This document shows, piece by piece, positions 10,192 to 19,291 of a stretch of 64,000 bases of DNA. This DNA comes from Myxococcales bacterium. GTDB lineage: Bacteria > Myxococcota_A > Polyangia > Polyangiales > JADJMO01. A program made the translations under genes and the position numbers. Numbering within the stretch: position 1 is the stretch's first letter; each line of letters begins with the position of its first letter. The stretch spans positions 62,001 through 126,000 of the forward strand of contig JADJMO010000002.1 of the NCBI GenBank assembly GCA_016709545.1. The letters are read 5' to 3'. Below the pieces are notes generated by a model that saw only the letters and a list, made by a program, of their open reading frames with translations, did no database searches and had not been told where the DNA came from.

Positions 10192-11577
10192 TCACGTTGG
10201 GGTGAGTGTCGGCTCTCCAAGGTCGGCAACGCGAAGCCGTACCATGCCGATGGTCAGCGACTTCGACGGCGGCTTGGTCGTCCCAATGCGCAGGTAGGTC
10301 TTGGTCACGTCGAAAGGGGTCGTCCACGAGTCCGTCGCCTCCGCGGCGACCTTCCAGCCACGGCCGTCTTCGAGCCGATGCAGACGGTACTCGCGTTCAT
10401 CGTACTTGAACAGCACGAGTCCGTCGTTGACCGTCAAAGCGCCGAGACCACCGACGATGGTCGGGCTGTCTATTCCTGTGACCCGCTTCGCGACGAATTC
10501 GGCAGCGGTCGACACCCAGGCTGCCTGCCAGAGCACGACATCCTTTGCGCCAAGGCTGCCGGGAATTCCATCGACCCAGACGATCTTGTCGGTCTGCCGA
10601 TCGACCTGGAGCATGAACATCTGACGGCCCGGCCCGAGGTTGTGGAGCACGGACTTCTTGCCGCTGGCGTCGATGCGGACGATGCTGGTGTAACTCCCCG
10701 CGACGGCCGCGTCCTTGTGAGCGACCGGAGACTCGCAGGGGACGTCGCTCGAGGTGACCTTGCCCGAGACAGCGCCGCTTCCCAAGTCGACGGCAGCAAC
10801 TCCAAGTGGTGCCTTGCCTGTCCCAAGGAAGATGGTTCCCGTGCCCACGGCCGCCCCGGAGAGCGGAGCGCTTGACGAGGAGGTGTCTGCAAACGCCACC
10901 TTGAGCGCGCCTTTGGCCTTGGTGAGCGAGCCTGCTGGGAACAGTGTGAGCTGCACGGCCTCCGGCCCGTCGGATGCGAACACGAGACCGTAGGGGCCGT
11001 AGACCGCGCGCTGACCGCATCCAGGCGAGGGCGAGGGGCGGCCGTCGCTGGCGATCGCCGCGAGCACCTTCCCCTCGTGAGTCTGAATGACCTGGACCTC
11101 GATCTGGGCAACAGCCTCGCCGGGCAAGGTGTAGAGGCGCACGTACTCAGTCACAGCGTTGCTGCCCAGAACCCCGCCAGTTTCGAGACCATCTGCCAGC
11201 GCAGGACCGTACCCTTTGGCCCAGGGTGTCTTCAGGCGGTCGCAGCCGGGTCGCCCCGAGACACATGGTTCCCAGGTGTCCACCTCGATCTCAGAGGGGG
11301 TGGTTGCTATCCATTGCCGCGTGGCGCCGCAGATGGTGTCGATCAGCTCCCAAGATCCTGGCAACGGGGGTGCTGCGTCCCTGAACGCGTCGAAGTTGGA
11401 ATCGGGAAGCGCATCCGACGACACGTCCATTGTCTCGGCCCCATCGGGGGCTTTGGCGTCGACGCTTGCAGAGCCGTCGCTCCCACTCGTCGCCGGCGAG
11501 CGCCCACATGAGGCCAACCCCCAGACAACACTACCAAGAGAAACCAGAGCTGCCCGTCTGAGGATCCGCGAAGACAT
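10192..11577 (-). CDS. lipoprotein of unknown function, atypical composition
   Basis: The protein has 461 residues. The signal peptide ends in the lipobox WGLASC (Cys at about 25), followed by a Ser/Asp/Ala-rich linker and a body of beta-strand-like repeats with alternating hydrophobic and Gly/Thr residues (for example VVLWQAAWVSTAAEFVAKR). A propeller-like exported protein is possible, but no family is recognised. The ATG at 11577 has GAGG about nine bases upstream. The gene is visibly less GC-rich than its neighbours, with more A- or T-ending codons. It lies beside gene fragments, which suggests acquisition or rearrangement. Downstream, 10032-10191 holds no recognisable feature. Confidence 0.75.
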   Translation of the reverse strand: MSSRILRRAALVSLGSVVWGLASCGRSPATSGSDGSASVDAKAPDGAETMDVSSDALPDSNFDAFRDAAPPLPGSWELIDTICGATRQWIATTPSEIEVDTWEPCVSGRPGCDRLKTPWAKGYGPALADGLETGGVLGSNAVTEYVRLYTLPGEAVAQIEVQVIQTHEGKVLAAIASDGRPSPSPGCGQRAVYGPYGLVFASDGPEAVQLTLFPAGSLTKAKGALKVAFADTSSSSAPLSGAAVGTGTIFLGTGKAPLGVAAVDLGSGAVSGKVTSSDVPCESPVAHKDAAVAGSYTSIVRIDASGKKSVLHNLGPGRQMFMLQVDRQTDKIVWVDGIPGSLGAKDVVLWQAAWVSTAAEFVAKRVTGIDSPTIVGGLGALTVNDGLVLFKYDEREYRLHRLEDGRGWKVAAEATDSWTTPFDVTKTYLRIGTTKPPSKSLTIGMVRLRVADLGEPTLTPT

Positions 11578-11841
11578 ACTTCTTAGCCTCGGGGAGTTTT
11601 TCAATTTTGGAGGGCGTGCCAGTCGAAGCCGCGACTGCAACAAAGGCACCGTCCGCGCCCAGCATTGCACCCACCGAGAGGCTACGCGATCCCGTGTCGA
11701 CCCGCAGCAGCCGCAGACCGTCGGGGGCGAGCAGGAACCGACTCACGCGGTAGCCCGTTGATTTCCACGCACTGATCGCCACCTGACCGTCCTCGAACGT
11801 CGTCACCGCGTACGAGGCTCCGGGGCGCAGGAGGTGAACCG
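11531..11841 (-). pseudogene. truncated C-terminal fragment of an unidentified gene
   Basis: The frame is protein-like up to about 11841, reading GTVHLLRPGASYAVTTFEDG, and continues through GYRVSRFLLAPDGLRLLRVD to a stop at 11531. A GTG at 11806 gives a formal 91-residue ORF, but the sensible reading extends upstream of it without another start codon. It then runs into sequence that makes sense only on the opposite strand. The 5' part therefore seems to have been lost. The end overlaps the first 47 bp of the lipoprotein gene at 11577. The sequence suggests an exported beta-rich protein; no family is recognised. Confidence 0.4.
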
Positions 11842-11940
11842 TTCCTCGACGAGATCGGGACCATCAATCGCGACATCCGCGCGAAGGCATTGCGGGAGAT
11901 CGAGCACAAGCAGTCGTCGATCGCGGGGAGTTTCAGCGTG
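11842..11940 (+). pseudogene. remnant of a sigma-54-type AAA+ activator (Walker B segment)
   Basis: The plus-strand translation gives FLDEIGTINRDIRAKALREIEHKQ. In sigma-54-dependent regulators the Walker B motif F-L-D-E-I-G is followed after nine residues by L-L-R-x-x-E-x-x-x, as in the usual ELPLDLQAK-LLR spacing. The match here covers F-L-D-E-I-G, D-I-R-A-K and L-R-E-I-E-H. No GAFTGA, Walker A or sensor sequence is found on either side, so only about 30 residues survive. The neighbouring 11807-11841 and 11941-11960 hold nothing else recognisable. Confidence 0.42.
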
Positions 11941-11960
11941 ATCTGCCGCACGAGCTCGGA

Positions 11961-12788
11961 TCACACCATCGTCGAGCCGGCGAGCACCGTCCACGCCTGG
12001 ATCACCCGGATCAGCGTGTCCCCGTCGGGCGCCTCGTAGCGCGTCGTGAGCCCATCGAGCCGCCGCGTCCCCGGCACCAGCTCCGCGGCGTCGGCGCACC
12101 CGCTGTTCACGAAGTCGATCTCGAGCACGTGCGGCGCCGGCGGACGGAACGGAGCGAGCTCCGGCGCCCTCTCCACCGCGCGCCGGGCCCCCTCCCGGAT
12201 CTTCGCGCGCGCGAGCTCCGGCGAGATCGACCGCGCCGCATACCGGCTCGTGGACTCCTTCACCGCCACCGTCACGACCCCCTCGCCGAACGTCTCGCGC
12301 GCCTGCGCGCACACCGTCTGGTCGCCGGTCACGAGGCCGAGCGGCACGCCGAGCTCGCCGCACACGATCGCGTTGAGCAGCGCCTCGTTGGCGACGCGGC
12401 CCGACAGCCGGCAGCGTGCGACCACGCGCCCGTAGTACGTGTGGTCGAGGATGCCCGCGTGGCTGCCGGCGCCCGCGTGGTAGCCGACGAACAGCGCGAC
12501 CCCGTGCGTCGACCCGACGCCCTGCACCATCGAGAGAGGCTTGAGCGACCCGCTGAGGATCTCGGCGCGCGGATCGAGCTCGTCGAGGAGCAGGTTGCGC
12601 ATGTCGCCGTGGCTGTCGTTCACCACCACGCCCGTCGCGCCGGCGTCGAACGCGCCCAGCACCGCGGCGTTGGCCTCGGCGGTCATCCAGCGGCGGGCCT
12701 TCTCGTAGTCGTGCCCGGTGCGACGGGTCTGATCGACGTGGACGATCCCCGCCACGCCCTCCATGTCGACGCTCACGTAGACCTGCAT
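11961..12788 (-). CDS. M55 family D-aminopeptidase (DppA-like)
   Basis: The protein has 275 residues, the normal DppA length. It begins MQVYVSVDMEGVAG, with the family's zinc ligands Asp8 and Glu10. GVVVNDSHGDMRNLL near residue 58 and FVGYHAGAG near 100 supply the conserved His residues, and NEALLNA near 130 carries the conserved Glu. Bacillus DppA cleaves D-amino-acid-containing peptides and is used in peptidoglycan peptide recycling. The ATG at 12788 is preferred over an in-frame ATG at 12800, because TATGCT at 12796-12801 looks like the -10 site of a leaderless promoter. The stop lies at the edge of the gene-fragment patch. Confidence 0.9.
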   Translation of the reverse strand: MQVYVSVDMEGVAGIVHVDQTRRTGHDYEKARRWMTAEANAAVLGAFDAGATGVVVNDSHGDMRNLLLDELDPRAEILSGSLKPLSMVQGVGSTHGVALFVGYHAGAGSHAGILDHTYYGRVVARCRLSGRVANEALLNAIVCGELGVPLGLVTGDQTVCAQARETFGEGVVTVAVKESTSRYAARSISPELARAKIREGARRAVERAPELAPFRPPAPHVLEIDFVNSGCADAAELVPGTRRLDGLTTRYEAPDGDTLIRVIQAWTVLAGSTMV

Positions 12789-12917
12789 GCGGCGGAGCAT
12801 ACCGGCCGCCCGTGCGGCAAGCGATCGCACGAGGTGGGATACTGGAGCACCGAATCGACGGGCTCGCCTCGATCGGCGCCCTTCCGTCGCCTATGCTGGG
12901 CCGTTCGGAGGTCGGTC

Positions 12918-14123
12918 TTGTCCAAGCTTATCCGTCTCGGCGCTGTCTTCTCGTTGGGTCTCGGTCTCGCAGCCTGCAGCGCGGGCAGGACCCGGGCGTC
13001 GTCACCCTCGACGGGGGCGGCGGCGATGCCTCGCTCGACGCCGACGCGCTCGGAAGACACCGGCGATCCCGGCTTCGACGTCAGCGAAGACAGCAACGTC
13101 GGCGACGCGCGCGACGACAGCGCCTGCGCCAAGACCGAGGCGGTCGCCGTCAAGCCGCCCGTCGACATCATCGTCGTCATCGACCAGTCCGGCTCGATGA
13201 GCGACGACATCGTCAACGTGAAGGCCAACGTCAACAAGCTCTCCGACAACCTCAAGAAGACCGGCCTCGACTACCGCGTGATCATGATCGCCGGCTGGGA
13301 CACCTCGTCGGTCGACGCCGATGGCACGCCGCGCTCCACCTCCGGGTCCTACGTCGTGTGCGTCCCGGCCCCGCTCGGCGGCGCCACCTGTGGCGCCTCG
13401 GCGACCCGGTTCCGCCAGGCGAACGTGAACGTGCAGTCGAACGACGCGCTCAAGATCGTCGCCCGCACCTACGACTCGACCGCCGCCACCGTGAAGTGGA
13501 AGGACTTCCTCCGCCCCGGCGCGGCCAAGGTCATCATCCCCATCACCGACGACAACTCGGTCAACTGCGGCGCCAGCTCGTACTGCGGCATCACCGCCGA
13601 CGAGTTCGACGCGGCCATGCTCGCCAAGCCGGGCGCGCCGTTCGGCACCAAGACCAAGCGCAACTACATCGTCTACCCGATCATGGGCGCGCCCGCCTAC
13701 CCGGCCGAGACGCCCAAGTGCGGCACCAACGCGGTCAACGAGGGCGCCGAGTACATCAAGATCGCCAAGCTCACCAAGGGCAAGTGGTTCTCCATCTGCC
13801 TCACCGACTTCGGCCCGGTGTTCACCGAGATGGCCAAGTCGATCGCCACCAAGGTGGCGTGCGAGCTCGGCGTGCCCACGCCGCCCACCGGCGAGACCAT
13901 TGACTACAACAAGGTCAACGTGACCTACACGTCGAGCTCCGGCGGCACGAGCGAGACGGTCGTGCGCGACGACTCGGCCGCGTGCGACGCCGGCGCCAAC
14001 GGCTGGCAGTACAACGCCGACAAGACCAAGATCCTGCTCTGCGGCGACGCCTGCAAGAAGGTGCAGGCCGACCTGAGCGCCAAGGTCTCCGTCGAGTTCG
14101 GCTGCGCGACGATCACGAAGTAG
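12918..14123 (+). CDS. von Willebrand factor A-domain lipoprotein
   Basis: The protein has 401 residues. A TTG start at 12918 is supported by GGAGG at 12907-12911, six bases upstream. The lipobox is LGLAACS (Cys at about 18). A short linker leads to a vWA domain whose MIDAS motif is VIDQSGSMSDD near residues 87-97. Cys-rich loops follow (C-G-A-S, C-G-T-N, C-L-T-D-F), and the protein ends with a small domain after VACELGVPTPP. Lipid-anchored vWA proteins of this type are common in myxobacteria; the ligand is unknown. Residues about 20-45 (GRTRASSPS onward) look out of frame: the +1 frame reads the Asp/Gly-rich QDPGVVTLDGGGGDASLDAD, typical of these linkers. The end overlaps the convergent pirin gene by 11 bp. 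Confidence 0.85.
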   Translation: MSKLIRLGAVFSLGLGLAACSAGRTRASSPSTGAAAMPRSTPTRSEDTGDPGFDVSEDSNVGDARDDSACAKTEAVAVKPPVDIIVVIDQSGSMSDDIVNVKANVNKLSDNLKKTGLDYRVIMIAGWDTSSVDADGTPRSTSGSYVVCVPAPLGGATCGASATRFRQANVNVQSNDALKIVARTYDSTAATVKWKDFLRPGAAKVIIPITDDNSVNCGASSYCGITADEFDAAMLAKPGAPFGTKTKRNYIVYPIMGAPAYPAETPKCGTNAVNEGAEYIKIAKLTKGKWFSICLTDFGPVFTEMAKSIATKVACELGVPTPPTGETIDYNKVNVTYTSSSGGTSETVVRDDSAACDAGANGWQYNADKTKILLCGDACKKVQADLSAKVSVEFGCATITK

Positions 14124-15177
14124 GGAGCCGGGGGGGGGCTGGCCGCCTCCGGGGCCGCGGGGGGGCCCGCTCCACCGTGCCGTCGGCGTGGTGGGCGAAG
14201 CGGCCCTCCTCGCGCGGGTGGACCGGGTCGTCGCGGTCGAACGGCCAGCCGCCGAACCGCGTGGCGCGGTAGTCCCGCACCGCGCGCTCGATCTCCTGCC
14301 GGCTGTTCATCACGAACGGCCCGTGCTGCACCACGGGCTGCTTGATCGGGCGGCCCTGCAGCATCAGCACCTCGACCTCGCCGTCGCCCGCCTCGAGCAG
14401 CACGTCCTCGTCGCACCGCACGACCGCCGCGCAGTGCGCCGCGAGCGCGTGGCCTCCGACCGTGAGCCCCGGTCCCTTGAAGAAGTAGAGGGTGCGGAGG
14501 GTCTCTTCGCCGGCCGCCTTCGGCAGCAATCGCTTCGCGCCCGCCTCCATGCGGATCGACCAGATCGCGAGGTCGGTGTCCTTGCGCGACGCCCACGACC
14601 GCGGTGGTGGCGCGGGCGGGACGTGCCCCTCGAGCGCGCCCGCGACCACGGTGATCTCCGTCGCGCGGCCGGCGTCGTCCACCGTGCGCACGCGCGGGAT
14701 GAGGTGGTTCCACAGCATCGAGAAGTGCGGCGCGACCATCTTGTCTTCGGCCGGCAGGTTGAGCCAGATCTGGAACAGCTCGACGGGGTTCGGCGCGTCG
14801 GGCTTCAGGAGCGGGAACATCTCGGAGTGCACGATGCCGCCGCCGGCCGTGAGCCATTGCACGTCGCCGCCGCCGAAGCGCGCCTTGGCGCCGAGCGAGT
14901 CGGAGTGATCGATGAAGCCGCGGCGCGCGATGGTGACCGTCTCGAAGCCGCGGTGGGGGTGCTGCGGGAAGCCGGGCACCACCTCGCCGTGGTACATGCG
15001 GAAGCCGTCCTTCACCTCGAAGTCCATGCCGAGGTTGCGGCCCGCGAGCGAAGCCTTGGGGCCGAGGTGCTCGTTGCCCTCGGGGTAGGCGTCGTCGTGG
15101 TGCACGCAGAACAGGAACGGATCGACGGTCACCCACGGGAAGCCGAGGGGCATCGTCTCGAGGACCGGGTCTTCCAT
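14113..15177 (-). CDS. pirin family protein
   Basis: The protein has 354 residues and an ATG at 15177. The cupin pirin signature is clear: FPQHPHRGFETVTI near residue 57 (metal-binding His-x-His), HSDSLGAKARFGGGDVQWLTAGGGIVHSE near 80-108 (further His and Glu ligands), then LFQIWLNLP. The C-terminal cupin half contains YFFKGPGLTVGG. Pirins bind Fe; some, such as E. coli YhhW, have quercetinase activity. A His/Arg/Pro-rich tail of about 45 residues is longer than usual. It begins 2 bp after the dioxygenase gene, so the two form an operon, perhaps acting on aromatic or flavonoid-like compounds (inference). Confidence 0.9.
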   Translation of the reverse strand: MEDPVLETMPLGFPWVTVDPFLFCVHHDDAYPEGNEHLGPKASLAGRNLGMDFEVKDGFRMYHGEVVPGFPQHPHRGFETVTIARRGFIDHSDSLGAKARFGGGDVQWLTAGGGIVHSEMFPLLKPDAPNPVELFQIWLNLPAEDKMVAPHFSMLWNHLIPRVRTVDDAGRATEITVVAGALEGHVPPAPPPRSWASRKDTDLAIWSIRMEAGAKRLLPKAAGEETLRTLYFFKGPGLTVGGHALAAHCAAVVRCDEDVLLEAGDGEVEVLMLQGRPIKQPVVQHGPFVMNSRQEIERAVRDYRATRFGGWPFDRDDPVHPREEGRFAHHADGTVERAPPRPRRRPAPPRLPTS

Positions 15178-15179
15178 GA

Positions 15180-15983
<804 letters not shown>

Positions 15984-16099
15984 GGAGACATGGTAACCAC
16001 GCGCCGATCGGCCATTCATCAGGGTCTCGCAAACGACCGTTGCGTGCACGCAAAGCGGGGGCTGGAACCGCGCGCCCGATGCGAGCATCCTCGCCCTCC

Positions 16100-17077
16100 A
16101 TGACCACCACGCGCGCGGTGCGGTTCCACGAGACGGGCGGGCCCGAGGTGCTGCGGCTCGAGCAGATCGCGGTGCCCGCGCCGGGCCCCGGCGAGGTGTT
16201 GCTCCGGCACGAGGCCATCGGGGTCAACTTCATCGACACCTACCACCGCACCGGCCTCTATCCCGTGCCGCTGCCCTCGGGCATCGGCGTCGAGGGTGCA
16301 GGCGTGATCGAGGCTGTCGGGCCCGACGTGCAAGGGTTCGCGGTGGGCGACCGCGTGGCCTACGCCAACGGTCCGCTCGGGGGCTACGCCGAGCTCCGCG
16401 TGCTGCCGGCGCGGCTGCTCGTGCCGATCCCCGCGAGCCTGCCGGCGAAGACGGTCGCCGCCACGCTGCTCAAGGGCATGACCGCCGAGTACCTCGTGCG
16501 CCGCACGTTCGCCGTGAAGCCGGGCGAGCGCGTGCTGTTCCACGCGGCCGCGGGCGGCGTGGGCCTGCTCGCGTGCCAGTGGCTGCGCTCGCTCGGGGCG
16601 CACGTGATCGGCACGGTGGGCAGCGACGAGAAGGTCGCGGTCGCACGCGAGGCGGGGTGCGAGCACGTCATCGTCTACACGCGCGAGGACTTCGTCGCCC
16701 GAACCAAGGAGCTCACCGAGGGCCGCGGCGTCGCGGTGGTCTACGACTCGGTCGGCAAGGACACCTTCGACGGCTCGCTCGCGTGCCTCGCGCCGCGCGG
16801 CATGCTGGTCGGCTTCGGCAACGCCTCCGGCAAGCCGCCGGCGTTCGACCCGATGCGGCTCGCGGCGGGGAGCTTCTTCTTCACGCGCGCGGTGCTCGGA
16901 CACTACACGAGCACCCGCGAGGACCTGCTCGCGAGCGCGGGCGCGTTCCTCGACGAGGTGGTCGACGGCAGCATCGTCGTCCGCCCGCCCGCCGAGTTCA
17001 CGCTCGCCGCCGCGGCCGACGCCCACCGCTCCCTCGCGTCGCGCGCGACGATCGGCTCGACGATCTTGCTGCCCTGA
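16100..17077 (+). CDS. NADPH:quinone oxidoreductase, zinc-independent MDR family (QorA-like)
   Basis: The protein has 325 residues; E. coli QorA has 327. The N-terminal MDR domain has GVNFIDTYHRTGLYP and GVEGAGVIEAVGPDV. The Rossmann domain has VLFHAAAGGVGLLACQW near residue 145 (NADPH-binding A-A-x-G-G-V-G), and the C-terminal part has LFFTRAVLGHY-like sequence (SFFFTRAVLGHY). Structural and catalytic zinc Cys ligands are absent, as in quinone oxidoreductases. It probably reduces quinones in one-electron or hydride steps with NADPH. It diverges from the LigB gene with 116 bp between starts. No strong promoter is visible. Confidence 0.92.
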   Translation: MTTTRAVRFHETGGPEVLRLEQIAVPAPGPGEVLLRHEAIGVNFIDTYHRTGLYPVPLPSGIGVEGAGVIEAVGPDVQGFAVGDRVAYANGPLGGYAELRVLPARLLVPIPASLPAKTVAATLLKGMTAEYLVRRTFAVKPGERVLFHAAAGGVGLLACQWLRSLGAHVIGTVGSDEKVAVAREAGCEHVIVYTREDFVARTKELTEGRGVAVVYDSVGKDTFDGSLACLAPRGMLVGFGNASGKPPAFDPMRLAAGSFFFTRAVLGHYTSTREDLLASAGAFLDEVVDGSIVVRPPAEFTLAAAADAHRSLASRATIGSTILLP

Positions 17078-17101
17078 GCTGCGTCGAGGCGGCGCGCGGT
17101 C

Positions 17102-17671
17102 TCAGTTGCGCTTCGCCGCCGCGATGAGCTCGCTGTAGGTGCTCCACGTCGGATCATCGAACGCTTCGACGGTGACCGCAGGGGTCTTGGGCAGGAGCGG
17201 GCGCAAGGCAGACATCGTCCGTTCACGGTCCTTGGCGTGGAACGTCCACCGACGTTCACCAGCCCCGGTCACCACGATCGCCAGCATGGCGGCATCCCCC
17301 ACCTCGAGGGGCCCGAGCCGATCCTCGAACGCCTCCAACGCCGCGAGCGTCGGGGTGTCGGGCAGGCCCGTGGGCTCGCCGACGAACGGCCAGTTGATCT
17401 CGATGCGATGCGGGTGCGAAGTGCCGACGTACGGAGCAAGATCGGTGCGAAGCCGGATGAAGTGGACCTTTCCTCCGCGTTCGGCCTTGGCGACGAGCCA
17501 CTGGCCGCCTTCGGCTCCTCCCTCGGCATGCGCGTCTGCGGCGGGCTTCGGCGAGGTCGGCACCACTGTCGACGCCACCGCACCGGTCGTGGTGGTCGCC
17601 TTCCGCCCTTCACACGAGCTCGAGCCAGCGGCGAGTGCGACCACGAAGACGAACCGGCTCGAACGCCTCAT
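17102..17671 (-). CDS. DUF695-domain-like lipoprotein
   Basis: The protein has 189 residues. The signal peptide ends near AGSSSC (Cys at 20) and a Thr/Ala/Pro linker follows. The body, from QWLVAKAERGGKVHFIRLRTDL, then HPHRIEINWPF, then TLAALEAFEDRLGPLEV, resembles DUF695 proteins (K-x-x-x-x, H-P-x-x-I-x-I, E-D-x-L), which have no known activity. The C-terminus has WTFHAKDRERTM, a pattern also seen in DUF695. TAGCGT at 17678-17683, six bases before the ATG, is a probable -10 of a leaderless transcript. The gene converges on qorA and is somewhat less GC-rich than its neighbours. Confidence 0.68.
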   Translation of the reverse strand: MRRSSRFVFVVALAAGSSSCEGRKATTTTGAVASTVVPTSPKPAADAHAEGGAEGGQWLVAKAERGGKVHFIRLRTDLAPYVGTSHPHRIEINWPFVGEPTGLPDTPTLAALEAFEDRLGPLEVGDAAMLAIVVTGAGERRWTFHAKDRERTMSALRPLLPKTPAVTVEAFDDPTWSTYSELIAAAKRN

Positions 17672-17720
17672 CCACGTACGCTAGCGGAAGTCCTGCGCCG
17701 CCACCGCGCGCAGTCGGCGC

Positions 17721-18071
17721 TCAGGCCGCGCGGCGGAACGACTGCGGGGCCACCTCGGGCTCGGCGAGCTCGACGCCGACGCCGGTCTTCTTCAGCCACC
17801 AGAGGAAGCCGACCACCAGCTGGCGCTTGTCGTCCACGAACGACGGCTTCTTGCCCTCGAAGAAGTGGCCGACGAACTGGAAGGTCCAGCCCACCGTGAA
17901 CATGCCCGTGGCGAGCGGCAGGCCGATCAGCGTGGCGCCGATCGGCAGGCTCGCCGCGATGAGCGGGATGCCCACGCGGTGGCAGGCCTGGTTGCGGGGA
18001 TCCTGGTGATCACCGTCGTACTTGCGCATCAGATCGGACCACTCGGCGTCGAGGCGAATCATGGGCCCCAT
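17721..18071 (-). CDS. DUF962 / Mpo1-like membrane protein
   Basis: The protein has 116 residues. It matches the Mpo1-like (DUF962/YGL010w) family: DLMRKYDGDHQDPRNQACH near residues 13-31 has the conserved Y-x-x-x-H-x-x-x-x-N-x-x-x-H, followed by GIPLI and two hydrophobic segments, with F-x-G-H-x-x-E-x-K-K-P at QFVGHFFEGKKPS. Yeast Mpo1 is an Fe(II)-dependent dioxygenase in alpha-oxidation of 2-hydroxy fatty acids; activity of short bacterial members is inferred. It diverges from the TetR gene with 46 bp between start codons, which makes it a candidate target of that regulator. Confidence 0.83.
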   Translation of the reverse strand: MGPMIRLDAEWSDLMRKYDGDHQDPRNQACHRVGIPLIAASLPIGATLIGLPLATGMFTVGWTFQFVGHFFEGKKPSFVDDKRQLVVGFLWWLKKTGVGVELAEPEVAPQSFRRAA

Positions 18072-18117
18072 GATGCGAGCAGTTGCTCGCGTTCGCTACT
18101 CGCGTTCTCCTCGGGGG

Positions 18118-18741
18118 ATGGCCGCGACCCGAGCCCGCACGACACCCCGGAAACGACCGCGTCAGGAGCGATCCCAGGCCATGGTCGAGGTGCTGCTCGA
18201 GGCGGCGGCTCGCGTTTTCGTCAAAGAGGGGTACGCCAAGGCGACCACCAACCGCATCGCCGCGGCCGCCGGGGTGAGCGTCGGGTCGCTCTACCAGTAC
18301 TTCCCGAGCAAGGACGCGCTCGCGGTCGAGCTCCTGCGTCGGTACCGCGAAGGCCTCGCCCAGCGGGTGGCCTCGAGCCTCGCCGAGGCCACGCGCGAGA
18401 CGTTCGCCGGGCTCGTGCAGAAGCTCCTGTTCGACCTGCTGCGCGGCGGCGGGCTCGATCCGACGCTGCACCGCGTGCTCATCGAGCAGGTCCTGCGCAC
18501 GAGCGCGCGCCGCGAGATGATCGGCTTCGAGGAGAAGCTCGAGGAGGTGATCGGCGAGGCGTTGCGGGTCGCCGAGGTGGACCTCCCCGACCGCGAGATC
18601 GCCGCCTTCGTGCTGGTGCGGGTGGTGCTCGCGGTGGTGCAGGGCGTGGTCGTCGATCGCCCGCGGTACAAGACGCCCGAGATGGCCGCCGAGCTCACGC
18701 GCTTGATCACGCGCTACGTGGGAGCCCCCGGCCCCCGCTAG
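18118..18741 (+). CDS. TetR/AcrR family transcriptional regulator
   Basis: The protein has 207 residues. Residues 1-22 are a basic tail (TPRKRPRQERSQ). The TetR HTH follows: VEVLLEAAARVFVKEGYAKATTNRIAAAAGVSVGSLYQYFPSKDAL, with the recognition helix near G-V-S-V-G-S-L-Y-Q-Y-F (given here in pieces of one continuous domain, residues 22-70). The rest is the helical ligand domain with LHRVLIEQVLRT and IAAFVLVRVVLAVVQG. The ATG at 18118 was chosen because it sits just before the basic tail and has a G-rich run upstream; in-frame upstream starts would extend into the divergent DUF962 gene. The stop overlaps the convergent receiver gene by 4 bp. Confidence 0.9.
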   Translation: MAATRARTTPRKRPRQERSQAMVEVLLEAAARVFVKEGYAKATTNRIAAAAGVSVGSLYQYFPSKDALAVELLRRYREGLAQRVASSLAEATRETFAGLVQKLLFDLLRGGGLDPTLHRVLIEQVLRTSARREMIGFEEKLEEVIGEALRVAEVDLPDREIAAFVLVRVVLAVVQGVVVDRPRYKTPEMAAELTRLITRYVGAPGPR

Positions 18742-19217
18742 TTGCGGTGGGTCTTCGGGCGCTCGGGCAACATGCTCGGACGGCGCACCGGATCGTGGGG
18801 CGCGGCGGGCACCGCGACCCCCGCGAGCTTGCCGACCTTCTCGATGAGCGACGCGAGCTTGAACGGCTTGGTGACGAGGCCGCGGGCGCCGGCCGCGATC
18901 CCGGCCGCGACGTCGGCGGCGCTGCCGCGCGCGGTCAGGAACACGATGGGGATGCCGTGGTACTTCGGGTCGCCCTTCACCCTGCGCGCGAGCGTCCACC
19001 CGTCGAGGCGCGGGGTCATCACGTCGAGCAGCAGCACCGCGGGTCGCGCGATCTTCGGCAGGAGATCCCACGCCTCCTGGTTGTCGGCGGCCGCGACGAC
19101 CTTCATGTAGGGCGAGAACGCCCGCACGAGCAGGTCACGCAGGGCCGGGTCGTCGTCGACGACGAGCAGGAGCGCGTCGCTCGGTTCCACATGCCGATCG
19201 GGACTGGCTGCGTTCAT
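18738..19217 (-). CDS. single-domain response regulator (receiver only)
   Basis: The protein has 159 residues. The CheY-like receiver has acidic residues in LLVVDDDPALRDLL, the phospho-acceptor Asp65 in LLLDVMTPRLDGW, the Thr switch in PIVFLTARGS and Lys117 in LVTKPFK. A Pro/Arg-rich tail of about 30 residues follows and no output domain is present. It probably acts by protein-protein contact in a phosphorelay; no histidine kinase is nearby. The ATG at 19217 is preceded by GAGAGG at good spacing. It ends in a 4 bp overlap with the TetR gene. Confidence 0.92.
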   Translation of the reverse strand: MNAASPDRHVEPSDALLLVVDDDPALRDLLVRAFSPYMKVVAAADNQEAWDLLPKIARPAVLLLDVMTPRLDGWTLARRVKGDPKYHGIPIVFLTARGSAADVAAGIAAGARGLVTKPFKLASLIEKVGKLAGVAVPAAPHDPVRRPSMLPERPKTHRN

Positions 19218-19291
19218 CGAAACCTCTCTGGACGTCGAACGGCCCAGGTCAGGAGGCCTTGATGACCTTGTGCCTCAGAGCGAAGGCGCTC

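Noticed and set aside
9999..10229. Small minus-strand ORF across the gap after the HAD-IG gene
   Set aside because: No ribosome binding site, no family resemblance, unnatural composition, and an overlap with the 3' end of a well-supported gene.
11682..11951. Minus-strand ORF of 89 codons in the fragment patch
   Set aside because: It overlaps both gene fragments in another frame and has no protein-like character; the fragment readings are more convincing.
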